Shown: one piece after another, positions 30,146-38,480 of the stretch
Layout of the letters: each line of letters opens with the position of its first letter
Numbering within the stretch: position 1 is the first letter of the stretch
Origin: a virus
Reading direction: 5' to 3' (one strand)
IMG/VR virus record: IMGVR_UViG_3300046665_000548
Location: 372,001 to 436,000 of that record
DNA: 64,000 bases
Made by a program: the position numbers and the translations under genes
The notes under the pieces: model-generated
Databases searched by the model: none
Told to the model about the DNA's origin: nothing
Seen by the model: the letters and a program-made list of their open reading frames with translations, nothing else

Positions 30146-31378
30146 TTATTTATTGCTGTCCAGTATGGCCCAAAATTCAGGAAACACAGCGGCGTAACTT
30201 TCCTTTCGGTATTTGTCATGCCGATCTACGGTCTGGAGAAACGAGTCTAGGAGATTTTTTCCTGGGGCGCGCAGCAGGCTAATAATGCCGTCAAGCGGCT
30301 CGAACAAAATCGAACACTCGTCCACGCTCATTCCAGAAAGCTTTACGGCAATCGCTTCTTTGACTGGTTGTGGTAGGTTCATGGCGGTCATGTTGTCTGG
30401 ATTGTAGAGCATGTTTACCCAAACCCGCACGTTGAGATCACGAAAATACTGGACGTACTCAGGCAGGTAAAAAATGTTCAAGCTCGATACGGTGAGACAC
30501 ACATGGACATCCTTCGGCCCCATGGTTTCCAGGAAACGCTTCATGTTTTGCTCAACTAGCGGCCACTTAGCCGGATATCTCTGGTATTCGAACTGTTCTC
30601 CTGTGCCATCGATAGAGAGCATGATGTCTACGCGCTTGAAATGCGGGAATAGGTTTTCGATGGCGTCTTCCGGATAGATCGTTCCGTTCGTGTTGTAGTG
30701 AACGGTCTGGTTCTTCGACCATCCGTTATCAACCGCGTGTCGTAGAAGCTCAAAATGACGTTGAATGAGAAACGGCTCTCCGCCGTAAATCTCAAAGTGC
30801 TCAATATGCGGAAGCCATTCTTCAAGATCAGTCCAAAATCGCGGATTGTGCTCGTGCCAATTCATGAGCATCTTGCGTTCAAGCGGGAAACTAGCCGTGG
30901 ACAAGTTCTTCGCCGCATTGGTGATCACGTCGCTGCCATAGATGTCGATGGTCTCTTTGATCCATTTCGAGGAAGAGCCAACCGAACAGATACGGCACTT
31001 GAGGTTGCAGAGATTTCCAAGCTTCAGGTCCAGGAAGATCGGCTGAAGCTCGTCCTCTGGGACACTCAGTACGGCTTCCACTTTATTCCACCAACGCTTG
31101 TTCTCTCGAATGCGCTTGGATGTCTTACCAGCGGCTTCTTCGCGCCAGCATGACGAACATGCGGGGTGCTTAGTTCCTGCTACGAGCGCGCCTCGGAGAT
31201 CACGAACTGACTTGGACTTCCATACGTCCGTCATGCTGTCGCGTGCCAGAGTGAACTTGGTGCCGTCTTCCTTCTCGAAGAAATGCGTGCTCATACAGCA
31301 GGGAGCCACAAACCCGTCAGCGCGAGCTTCCAGATGGATGAAAGGCAGGATGCAAAAGGTATCGCTTATAGTAGACAT
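30146..31378 (-). CDS. Radical SAM protein, twitch/SPASM type (copy A)
   Basis: This 410-residue enzyme belongs to class I of the eight in this island. The [4Fe-4S] motif is CNLKCRIC (Cys 124, 128, 131), and GGEP for SAM binding is in HFEIYGGEPFLI. Before it lie Cys9, Cys27-Cys28 and Cys74/Cys77 (CSSCW), a set that may hold an auxiliary cluster. The end has the family motif AAVFPEFWAIL. It is the last of five tandem class I genes and overlaps copy B by 13 bases. Radical SAM enzymes use an organic radical to cut C-H bonds; the reaction and substrate are unknown. Confidence 0.9.
   Translation of the reverse strand: MSTISDTFCILPFIHLEARADGFVAPCCMSTHFFEKEDGTKFTLARDSMTDVWKSKSVRDLRGALVAGTKHPACSSCWREEAAGKTSKRIRENKRWWNKVEAVLSVPEDELQPIFLDLKLGNLCNLKCRICSVGSSSKWIKETIDIYGSDVITNAAKNLSTASFPLERKMLMNWHEHNPRFWTDLEEWLPHIEHFEIYGGEPFLIQRHFELLRHAVDNGWSKNQTVHYNTNGTIYPEDAIENLFPHFKRVDIMLSIDGTGEQFEYQRYPAKWPLVEQNMKRFLETMGPKDVHVCLTVSSLNIFYLPEYVQYFRDLNVRVWVNMLYNPDNMTAMNLPQPVKEAIAVKLSGMSVDECSILFEPLDGIISLLRAPGKNLLDSFLQTVDRHDKYRKESYAAVFPEFWAILDSNK
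30147..30154 (-). promoter_or_regulatory. Late promoter -10 element (AATAAATA)
   Basis: This octamer is one mismatch from the late consensus and is built into the last codons and stop of radical SAM copy A (AAT AAA TAA). It lies 24 bases before the SGNH hydrolase ATG and could give that gene and the carbamoyltransferase separate late transcription. Confidence 0.5.
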
Positions 31379-32571
31379 GCAAGCTCCGGGAAGGTCGTGG
31401 CAAAATCTTCTCCACGAAGATCGTCCATTTGCTTAAGTTTGTACCGAAGACGACCCAGCCATTGCGGCTCATGGGGCTGGCGAAGGCTAGTGATCGCGCC
31501 CTCCCAGCGACTGAGGGCCATTTGGTTTCCACCAACACTCTTCAGCCAATCCATGTGATCTTCGTATAGCTCGATAGCCTTTTCGCGAAGATTGTCGGGA
31601 GCCACGGATGGACGGAAATATTCAGGATATGTTAGAGGATTGATGTTCCATTCACTCGGCTCTACTAGTCCTTCCTCTACCCACGTGCGGTGGAAGGCTG
31701 GCATGTCGAGAAAATTCAGCACGCTCAAAGTAAAGTTAACGTAGAAATTAACGTTCGGGCATACGCGCATCATCTCTTTGCGATTGGCAACGATCTGATC
31801 CCACTTCATACCTTTGCGAATGTATTCGCCCTTTTCGCCCATGCCGTCCAGTGATGCCCCGACAACCACATACTTGAACTGATTCCAAAGTTCGAACACC
31901 TTGAGGTCTTTGAAGGCGGTCTGCGACATATTAGTATTGTAGCTGAGGTGCACGTCGAAGCGACCTTGCGCGGCGAGCATTTTTAAAATGCGGTAGTGCT
32001 CTTCCATCATCAATGGTTCGCCCCCCGCAAAGTAAATTTTCTCCACGGTCGGCAGAAAGCTTTCAATTTCTCCCCAAAGTTTTTCCGGATCATCCGGCCG
32101 CAGGATACGCTTGCTCGGCTTGCGACCTGACGCCTTTGCGTCATCGAACCAATTAGAGGAAAGCTCTGGTCCGCAGGTGCGGCATCGAAAATTACAGATA
32201 TTACTGAAACGGATATCCAAGTACGGCATGTTGATGCGATCAACGGTGCCATCCTCTTTCGTTTCGGAAACGATCTCCAGGTGATGCTTGAACGATTCGT
32301 TGTGGTCAATGCGCAGAGAACGGAAACCAGATTGCTCCATCTCGTAGCAGCGCGAGCATTCATCGGACGCCTTGTCCGCCAGCATGTTCAAACGAATCTG
32401 CTTCAGCTTCGGACTGTTCCAAACGTCTGCGAGCCCAGTTTCTTTGCCGATCTTTGCTATCGGCTTCTGTGAGTCCTGAACGCAACACAAATACGTGTTG
32501 CCGTTTGGCCAAGCATGCAGATGAGTCCATGGGACGAGACAGAAATGTTTGTTAGATAGTATATCAGTCAT
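31366..32571 (-). CDS. Radical SAM protein, twitch/SPASM type (copy B)
   Basis: This 401-residue class I enzyme has the cluster motif CNFRCRTC (Cys 126, 130, 133), the GGEPLM SAM-binding motif (KIYFAGGEPLMM) and the N-terminal set Cys11, Cys29-30, Cys72/Cys75. It ends ATTFPELACLL. The N-terminal pattern CLVPWTHLHAWPNG is shared with copies A, C and D. It overlaps copy C by 8 bases. Family knowledge suggests peptide or protein modification for SPASM/twitch members, but no precursor peptide of the classical kind is seen beside it. Confidence 0.9.
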   Translation of the reverse strand: MTDILSNKHFCLVPWTHLHAWPNGNTYLCCVQDSQKPIAKIGKETGLADVWNSPKLKQIRLNMLADKASDECSRCYEMEQSGFRSLRIDHNESFKHHLEIVSETKEDGTVDRINMPYLDIRFSNICNFRCRTCGPELSSNWFDDAKASGRKPSKRILRPDDPEKLWGEIESFLPTVEKIYFAGGEPLMMEEHYRILKMLAAQGRFDVHLSYNTNMSQTAFKDLKVFELWNQFKYVVVGASLDGMGEKGEYIRKGMKWDQIVANRKEMMRVCPNVNFYVNFTLSVLNFLDMPAFHRTWVEEGLVEPSEWNINPLTYPEYFRPSVAPDNLREKAIELYEDHMDWLKSVGGNQMALSRWEGAITSLRQPHEPQWLGRLRYKLKQMDDLRGEDFATTFPELACLL

Positions 32572-33781
32572 TTAGACCCTTCAGAAGAGCATACAATTCT
32601 GGGAAAACATCTTCTGATTTCTCGCTGCGATTGGCATCGAGAGCGCCGTTGTATGTGATGCCACGGCGTAGAAGGTCGGGATTACTGGGGTTATTTAGTA
32701 GCTGGCTTTTGATGCTATTGAAATCATAATCCGCCAGCACTGGCTCCATCTTGGCCAACGCAGCCATTTTGATGCGCTCGGGTAAAATCCATGGAGCCAA
32801 ATATTCTGGATCGTAGATATAGTTGAAATGCACGTGGAGGCCACGACCATGCTTCATATACTGGTAATACTCGGGGACTGTGAGTAGGTTTTGCCATCCA
32901 ATGGTCTGATTGACCGACGTGTTGATCCACGTTTCTTTCTGAAGTCGATCTAGGTTGCGTTCAACGTCCGCCCATTTCGTGCCATATCTGAGAAGCGCGT
33001 TTCGTTCTCCGAGATCGTCAATCGAGCAGGAGATACGAACTTCCTTGAACGAACGCCACACCTCGAAGGCGCTCTCCGGAAGGTTGGTCATGTTGATGTT
33101 GTACCAGAGCACGACATCCTTGGCCTTGCCGGAGGCGCGCAGCCGCTCCAGGAACTCCCAGTGTTTCTTGATCAGCGTCGGCTCGCCACCGTTGATGTAG
33201 ATCAGTTCCAGGTGGGTGGAGTTCTCAAACAGATCATCCCAGAACAGGTCTTTCTCCGGCCAATCGAAACCGGTCAAGCCTTGGTATGATCGAACGAAAT
33301 CAAACTTTTGTTCGAGTTGCGCGTACTCGACCACCCACTTAGACGAAGAGGCGGGATTGCAGGAGCGACATTTGACGTTGCAGATATTACCAAGTCGTAA
33401 TTCCACAAAACGCAGTTTGGGTGCAATCCGTCCGTCGTTGTCCGTCTCTAGCGCAGCAACCTCGCGAGTTAGGTCCGCAAAATTTTCATTCTCGGCAAGC
33501 CTTTTAGATTTCACGCCATTCTCTTCCTCACGGAAGCAACGCATGCAAGCGAGCGGCTTTCGGCCGTCAAGCATCTGCTTTCGAACCTGCCGAAAGTAGT
33601 CGCTATTCATGATCTCATCTGTAGAGTTTTGGTTCAGGTTTAACCACTCAGTGCTTCCATCTTCACGAAAATTGCGAGATCGGTTGACGCCTTTGTCGTG
33701 ATTGCTCACGCAGCACAACGTGACGCCGCCGTGGGGATGACTGGCTAGATGCAACCATGGGAGAACGCAAAACGTGCTCAT
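32564..33781 (-). CDS. Radical SAM protein, twitch/SPASM type (copy C)
   Basis: The open frame starts further upstream at 33961, but the family start MSTFCVLPWLHLASHPHGG is at 33781 and overlaps the copy D stop by four bases (ATGA), so I use it (405 residues). The cluster motif is CNVKCRSC (Cys 134, 138, 141). The SAM motif is YINGGEPTLI, and the N-terminal cysteines are Cys5, Cys23-24, Cys79/Cys82. It ends EDVFPELYALL. It is the third of five tandem class I genes. Confidence 0.9.
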   Translation of the reverse strand: MSTFCVLPWLHLASHPHGGVTLCCVSNHDKGVNRSRNFREDGSTEWLNLNQNSTDEIMNSDYFRQVRKQMLDGRKPLACMRCFREEENGVKSKRLAENENFADLTREVAALETDNDGRIAPKLRFVELRLGNICNVKCRSCNPASSSKWVVEYAQLEQKFDFVRSYQGLTGFDWPEKDLFWDDLFENSTHLELIYINGGEPTLIKKHWEFLERLRASGKAKDVVLWYNINMTNLPESAFEVWRSFKEVRISCSIDDLGERNALLRYGTKWADVERNLDRLQKETWINTSVNQTIGWQNLLTVPEYYQYMKHGRGLHVHFNYIYDPEYLAPWILPERIKMAALAKMEPVLADYDFNSIKSQLLNNPSNPDLLRRGITYNGALDANRSEKSEDVFPELYALLKGLND

Positions 33782-34977
33782 ACCCAATGATCTTCTATTA
33801 GTTTGTACATCTCCGGAAATGTAGCCGCAAAATCCTCTTTGCGATACGCATCGCCCTCTTTGATCTCTTTTACGGCTCGCTTCATGAGATATTCGTCGTA
33901 CTCGGAATTCTCCATATGGTTCATCAGGGGCGTGACCGCAGCTAGCGTTTGCTCTCTCCAAACCTTTGACCGGAGATGATTACAGATCACATCCTTTGCT
34001 GCTCTCGGTAGAATACTCACTTGATACCACGGCGGAAAGTAAACAAGATTGTGCCATACGGTGTCTTCGATACCGAGTGTATCAAGATACTCATGCAGTT
34101 CGTGGATATAGTAAATGTTGTGCAGCGACACGGTATGCGTGATGCCGAAGTCGAACTTCATGCGGTCGTCTAATGAGTTTCGGAGGTTCGTAAAATACTC
34201 CAAATTGGATGCAGCAAGGGACCAGTTGCCTGGATGTCGAAGGTACTCAAACCGCTTGCCGACACCATCAACGCTTAGGCCAATCGCCATCCCTGCGAAA
34301 TTATCGATAATGCGCTCGATCAGCTTTTCGGGGCGTTGAGTGCAATTTGAAGACATCCGGATGCGAACGTTCTTCGCGTATCCCTTGTCGATGAACTCAT
34401 CTAGTACAGTGGCGAACTCCTTCATGAAGAAGGGCTCGCCTCCCATGAACTCCAAAGATCGTACATGCGGCATCCACTCGTCGCGGGTGTTCCAGAAGGC
34501 GCTATCATTCGAGATTATCTTCTGGCTACCGATTGGATCGAAACTGATATTGCGATCAATTGCTTCTTTAATCCACTTAGACGATGCGTGTGGATGGCAT
34601 GTTCGGCACTTTAGATTGCAAGTATTATTCAGTATTAGCTGCCAGTCATCCGGAAGCCCAGGCTCGGCGTCATAGTCGATTACTCGTCCATGATCGTCAG
34701 CCATTTTATTGTAGATCATGCGCTTGGAAGTTTTACCGTTTGCTTCATCCGACCAGCAAATGTTGCACGTCTGTGGCTTCTCACCGTCGCGAAACTGTTT
34801 TCGAAGCTTCTTCATGTATGGGCCATGAAAGATTTCGTTCACAGAACTGGTCTGGAGTTTCAACGGAACGCCGTCATCTCCGGTAATTTTCTCAGACGCG
34901 ATACAGCAAGCCCGCAATATGCCATTCGCTTCATTAGCCAAATGCGTCCAAGGCAGAGAACAATAAGTTTTAGTCAT
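33778..34977 (-). CDS. Radical SAM protein, twitch/SPASM type (copy D)
   Basis: This is a 399-residue class I enzyme starting MTKTYCSLPWTHLANEANG. I chose the ATG at 34977 because it shares one base with the copy E stop (TGATG) and aligns with the other copies; an ATG five codons upstream is possible. The cluster motif is CNLKCRTC (Cys 120, 124, 127), the SAM motif LEFMGGEPFFM, and the N-terminal set Cys6, Cys24-25, Cys71/Cys74 (CNICW). It ends FAATFPEMYKLI. Of the five it is closest to copy A in plan. Confidence 0.9.
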   Translation of the reverse strand: MTKTYCSLPWTHLANEANGILRACCIASEKITGDDGVPLKLQTSSVNEIFHGPYMKKLRKQFRDGEKPQTCNICWSDEANGKTSKRMIYNKMADDHGRVIDYDAEPGLPDDWQLILNNTCNLKCRTCHPHASSKWIKEAIDRNISFDPIGSQKIISNDSAFWNTRDEWMPHVRSLEFMGGEPFFMKEFATVLDEFIDKGYAKNVRIRMSSNCTQRPEKLIERIIDNFAGMAIGLSVDGVGKRFEYLRHPGNWSLAASNLEYFTNLRNSLDDRMKFDFGITHTVSLHNIYYIHELHEYLDTLGIEDTVWHNLVYFPPWYQVSILPRAAKDVICNHLRSKVWREQTLAAVTPLMNHMENSEYDEYLMKRAVKEIKEGDAYRKEDFAATFPEMYKLIEDHWV

Positions 34978-36359
34978 CAGTTTTTCATCCACCAGCGGAG
35001 CACATCCGGATAGGGTTCAAATATTTGTTCGATTGTAATGCGACCGTTCTGGCCATCGCCGCGATGCCGGGCGAGACGTTGCAGAAACTCGCGCCCCTTG
35101 TAAAACGCTTCTTCGTATCGATCTGGGAACTGTTCTTCGAACGTTGGGCGAGTGCGCATGTCTTGTAGTGTCGTCACCAAGGTCTGAGTACGGTGGTTGA
35201 CCTTTGGCTCCATGTAACAGAGCAGATCATCAAGAACGTCATCCAGCACTTTACGTGGTAGCGCGAAAGGCGAAACTAGCTTCTCCGGATCGAACGCGTA
35301 AACGATCTTCGTCAAGATATCGACATCTAGTTCGTTGGCTAGATCGAAGAACTCTTTCATGTGGAGGAGGCCCGGAAGGGTCAGCGTCAGATCAAGCTTC
35401 ATGCGATCACGCAACTCTGGGACCTCAAGTCCGGCCTTAAAGTTGACGAGCCATTCGTCCCAGTTCAACCCAGTGCGGATGTACTCACCGACGCGGCCCG
35501 TCGCGTCAATCGAGCAGCACATTAGGTAATTCTTATAGTGCGGAAGGATGTCCTTAAACAGGTTCACGCCCTTCCAATCGATCCTGGACAGGTTCGTGTT
35601 GTAGCGCGCGTAGACGTTCTTGGAGTGGCCGCTTTCTACCATGTGGTGCATAAGCTCCCAGTGCTTTTCCCACATCAGCGGTTCGCCCCCGACCCAGTAA
35701 AGCTCTTCCACGATCCCCTGCTTGCACGCATCCGCGAGTTCCACCTCGACCGTTCCGGTCTGGAACTCTTCAATCTGAGCCTTCATCTCCGGCACCATCC
35801 AGGGGTCATAGATCGGAGACCACTCGTCATGCTTGCGCTTCTCGGCTTCCCAAGAAGACGATAGTTGATGACCGCACATACGGCACTTAAAGTTACAGAG
35901 ATTGTTGATCCGATAGTCGAAGCTGATGACCGGCAAGCTGAGATGTCCGGTGTCATCTGTGGCCGCAAACACCTCATCTACCTTTTCGTGAAACAGGTGA
36001 TTAAACCAGTTACGGTAGACATCAATGTTCAGTATTCGGTCGTTGCAGACCATACACTCAGGAATAACCTCGCCCGCCATATGAGCAAGTCGAACCTTCT
36101 TCAAGGCATCGCTATTCCAATGTTCTTCAAGCGTCTTCGGAGCATACCCGGTTGATGTGTTTTCGCCAGACCCGCTGTCGATATACTGTCGGATGTAGCT
36201 TGCTTCTTCTCTCGACGCACAGCAAAGCCGCCGTTCGCTCTGAGGCGAGATATAAGTGTGGGTAAACGGAGCCATGCAGAACGTTTTGTTCGGAGAATCC
36301 TCCTTGAAACGACCACTGGTTTCAAAGAGGGGTCGGACGCGCTTCGGCTGATGAATCAT
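34977..36359 (-). CDS. Radical SAM protein, twitch/SPASM type (copy E)
   Basis: This 460-residue protein is the longest class I copy and the first of the tandem five. An extra N-terminal stretch of about 20 residues precedes KTFCMAPFTHTYISP. The cluster motif is CNFKCRMC (Cys 155, 159, 162), and the SAM motif is YWVGGEPLMW. The N-terminal cysteines are Cys28, Cys46-47 and Cys102/Cys105. A C-terminal extension follows EQFPDRYEEAF. No late-promoter element was found directly upstream, so its transcription start is uncertain. Confidence 0.9.
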   Translation of the reverse strand: MIHQPKRVRPLFETSGRFKEDSPNKTFCMAPFTHTYISPQSERRLCCASREEASYIRQYIDSGSGENTSTGYAPKTLEEHWNSDALKKVRLAHMAGEVIPECMVCNDRILNIDVYRNWFNHLFHEKVDEVFAATDDTGHLSLPVISFDYRINNLCNFKCRMCGHQLSSSWEAEKRKHDEWSPIYDPWMVPEMKAQIEEFQTGTVEVELADACKQGIVEELYWVGGEPLMWEKHWELMHHMVESGHSKNVYARYNTNLSRIDWKGVNLFKDILPHYKNYLMCCSIDATGRVGEYIRTGLNWDEWLVNFKAGLEVPELRDRMKLDLTLTLPGLLHMKEFFDLANELDVDILTKIVYAFDPEKLVSPFALPRKVLDDVLDDLLCYMEPKVNHRTQTLVTTLQDMRTRPTFEEQFPDRYEEAFYKGREFLQRLARHRGDGQNGRITIEQIFEPYPDVLRWWMKN

Positions 36360-36445
36360 GAACTAGAGTTTACGGAAATCCCTTGACGAAAACCATTTGT
36401 TTGGTAACGATCAGGTATAGCGAATCACCTACGAAAAGCGACGCA

Positions 36446-36700
36446 ATGCCCGGTGAACCCCACAATACTAATGCACCGGAACAAGATTGGCAGCGCCCAC
36501 GTAACTGTCATTGCCTAACCACACAGCAACGCGCTTGCTGTTACGAGCAATGCGACCCTGAAGACGTGGGTCGCATCATGCGGAAGGGCGAAGGATTGAT
36601 GGTCTTCGGATATTCGCTCGTGGCTGTAGTCGCCATCACTATCGTGATGTTCGCAGTTAAATGTACGTTTGGATCAGGGTGCTTTGGGCAGTATCAATAG
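36446..36700 (+). CDS. Cys-rich single-pass membrane protein
   Basis: This 84-residue plus-strand gene lies between two minus-strand radical SAM groups. It has a Cys-rich N-terminal part (CHCLTTQQRACCYEQC) and a membrane helix near residues 55-73 (YSLVAVVAITIVMFAVKC), with two more cysteines at the end. I chose the ATG at 36446; an upstream TTG at 36383 overlaps a possible promoter (TTGACG). It is opposite in strand to everything around it, so it may be an independent early gene. Function unknown. Confidence 0.5.
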   Translation: MPGEPHNTNAPEQDWQRPRNCHCLTTQQRACCYEQCDPEDVGRIMRKGEGLMVFGYSLVAVVAITIVMFAVKCTFGSGCFGQYQ

Positions 36701-36783
36701 ATGAACGGATCGCGCTTGCGTAGTTTACGCAACTTGTTCTTCAATTTGATCCAGTCGATGAAGCGTTGAAAGAGTGTAATCAT
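36694..36783 (-). CDS. Basic microprotein ending DPFIY, 29 residues
   Basis: This 29-residue product (MITLFQRFIDWIKLKNKLRK, then LRKRDPFIY) is an amphipathic basic helix. The same layout, ending in DPFIY, recurs in T4-like phages as I remember them. The ATG at 36783 follows a CTAAATA late-promoter-like element by 5 bases with no ribosome site. It overlaps the plus-strand membrane gene by 7 bases at the 3' ends and lies 15 bases after radical SAM copy F. Function unknown. Confidence 0.6.
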   Translation of the reverse strand: MITLFQRFIDWIKLKNKLRKLRKRDPFIY

Positions 36784-36788
36784 ACGAC

Positions 36789-36795
36789 TATTTAG
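36789..36795 (-). promoter_or_regulatory. Late promoter-like element (CTAAATA)
   Basis: The element ends 5 bases before the ATG at 36783. It lies inside the 12-mer CCTAAATAGTCG that is repeated exactly before the subtilase fusion gene at 24594. The spacing predicts a leaderless transcript. Confidence 0.45.
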
Positions 36796-36798
36796 GCG

Positions 36799-38199
36799 TT
36801 AGATTACAGACCCGCTGATCAATTCCTGGCGAAAACCTAGATTGGTCGTCGGGATAGTATTGAGCCAATCCCTCATGGAAGGGAACACGTCGATACTCTT
36901 ACCTCGTCGTACGTCATACTGTGCGTGGAAGCTCTTAAAATCCTGTTGGAGCTTGCCCATTTCGTCCGCACCTGGATGAGGTGTCTTAACCGCGTCGAGA
37001 TAGTCTGCCAGCCGCTGGATATTCTCGATCTCGAAAGACGATACGAGAGGATTGTCCTTAAGCTGGGCGCAGAGCGTCACTAAAGTGTCACGACGTTCCG
37101 CCAGTACGGCTGGCGGAAGGACGAGCGGGCTCATGAAACTCGGAAAACGCACGATATTGGCGCTCCACCGTACGCGTTCGCTGCCAAACTGCCGCTTCCA
37201 CTCAATCATAACGTCCAGGAACTCAGGCAAACTGAACAGGGAGAGATTGTTGATGGTCATCATCATGGTTAGCTGCTTCACGTTGCCATGGGTCATGACC
37301 TTTTCGACGTTGGCCTTCCAGGTGTCGAAAATCATCCCGTCTCGGATGTACTCTGCTTGAGCGCCCATGGCTTCGTTGGACGAGAAGATTTGCAGGTCCG
37401 GGACGGCATGCGATTTTTCAATCAGCCGGTCGATCAGTTCTGGCTTCCCGCCCAGGTTGGTATTGATCGCAAATTGAACCCCATTGGTGCCGTTTTCCTC
37501 AAAGAAATCGAACAGCTTCCAAACGTCCACCGACATCAAAGGCTCACCGCCAGTGATGCGAAGCTGCTTCAGTGTTTTGGATAGTTCTGGCCACCACTTC
37601 CAGAATGCAGCGATATACGGGTTTCCTTCATTGCGTTTTCCGTACGGCTCGGCCCATGCTCCGTTGTGCTGGAACGCACCAGCGCCGTCACTAACGAGGT
37701 TCTGGTACGCGCCATGCGTGTTGATATCCTTGGCCCATGTAGTGGAGAACCCAGCGTTACAATACGAACATGCGAAGTTGCAGGTACGATTGAATGCGAT
37801 CTCAAGCGTCTCCAGATGCACGTCCGCATCCCATGGCATTTTGGCGATTTGGTCGATTGATGTTTGATCGTATCGGGAAGATTTGAAAGCTCGATCAGAA
37901 ACGTTGTTCCGATTAATCCCCTCAATTCGCCAGCAGTAGTCGCACTCAGAAGGCTGATGCCCGTCGAGCATCAGCTTGCGCATCTTTTTCTTGTGCACGG
38001 TGTTGTGAAGCGCTGACGGATTGACGGCGATCTCGTCTAGCTGAATCTTGTGTGCAGGCGGTAGGTGGCATGACGCGGTTGCGCCATGGCCGAGCCAGAT
38101 GGTTGAGTCGAGCCATTTTGTTGCACAGAACGACGGCGATACCGGATCGAGCACGCGAGCCTGATAGTCCTGCCAGGATTCGTCAGCCTTCTTTGTCAT
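36799..38199 (-). CDS. Radical SAM protein, class II (copy F)
   Basis: This 466-residue enzyme belongs to the second class in this island. Its start is set by an ATGA overlap with the small gene upstream (38199). The cluster motif is CNFACSYC (Cys 140, 144, 147) and the SAM motif is LRITGGEPLMS. The N-terminal set differs from class I: Cys25 (FCATKW), Cys44 with His45 (SCHLPPAH), then Cys86/Cys89 (CDYCW). The segment HNTVHKKKMRKLMLDG is nearly identical in copies G and H. It ends IDVFPSMRDWL. The small motif protein gene directly upstream is a possible partner or substrate. Confidence 0.9.
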   Translation of the reverse strand: MTKKADESWQDYQARVLDPVSPSFCATKWLDSTIWLGHGATASCHLPPAHKIQLDEIAVNPSALHNTVHKKKMRKLMLDGHQPSECDYCWRIEGINRNNVSDRAFKSSRYDQTSIDQIAKMPWDADVHLETLEIAFNRTCNFACSYCNAGFSTTWAKDINTHGAYQNLVSDGAGAFQHNGAWAEPYGKRNEGNPYIAAFWKWWPELSKTLKQLRITGGEPLMSVDVWKLFDFFEENGTNGVQFAINTNLGGKPELIDRLIEKSHAVPDLQIFSSNEAMGAQAEYIRDGMIFDTWKANVEKVMTHGNVKQLTMMMTINNLSLFSLPEFLDVMIEWKRQFGSERVRWSANIVRFPSFMSPLVLPPAVLAERRDTLVTLCAQLKDNPLVSSFEIENIQRLADYLDAVKTPHPGADEMGKLQQDFKSFHAQYDVRRGKSIDVFPSMRDWLNTIPTTNLGFRQELISGSVI

Positions 38200-38480
38200 T
38201 GCTGAGCACCATGCCATCTCAGCTTAAACAGTATCGCGTGCTTCGGATTGTCGAACATATACATCACGTTTTCCGGTAGTCCCCCGATATACCCCTCATT
38301 CCAATACGTCCAATTGTCAGTATACATTGAACCGACGTGATCCATACACCAAAAGAGCCGCGCTTCGGCGGTTGGGCCTGTCGGGAGAGTGATGATATGC
38401 GGAAACCGCATCATCTCTGCGCGAACCTCTTCCAGCCTCTTTTGGGCTTGTTCCTCTGGCGTAAGATCGTCAATCATCAT
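38196..38480 (-). CDS. Small motif protein paired with radical SAM copy F
   Basis: This 94-residue protein ends VMYMFDNPKHAILFKLRW plus HGAQQ, the clearest form of the shared C-terminal signature. It starts within the last codons of copy G (38480 or 38477) and its stop overlaps the ATG of copy F, so it is translationally locked to both. The first 35 residues are helical and charged, followed by an aromatic-rich part. It is one of three small genes placed immediately upstream of each class II radical SAM gene, which suggests a functional pair. Confidence 0.8.
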   Translation of the reverse strand: MMIDDLTPEEQAQKRLEEVRAEMMRFPHIITLPTGPTAEARLFWCMDHVGSMYTDNWTYWNEGYIGGLPENVMYMFDNPKHAILFKLRWHGAQQ

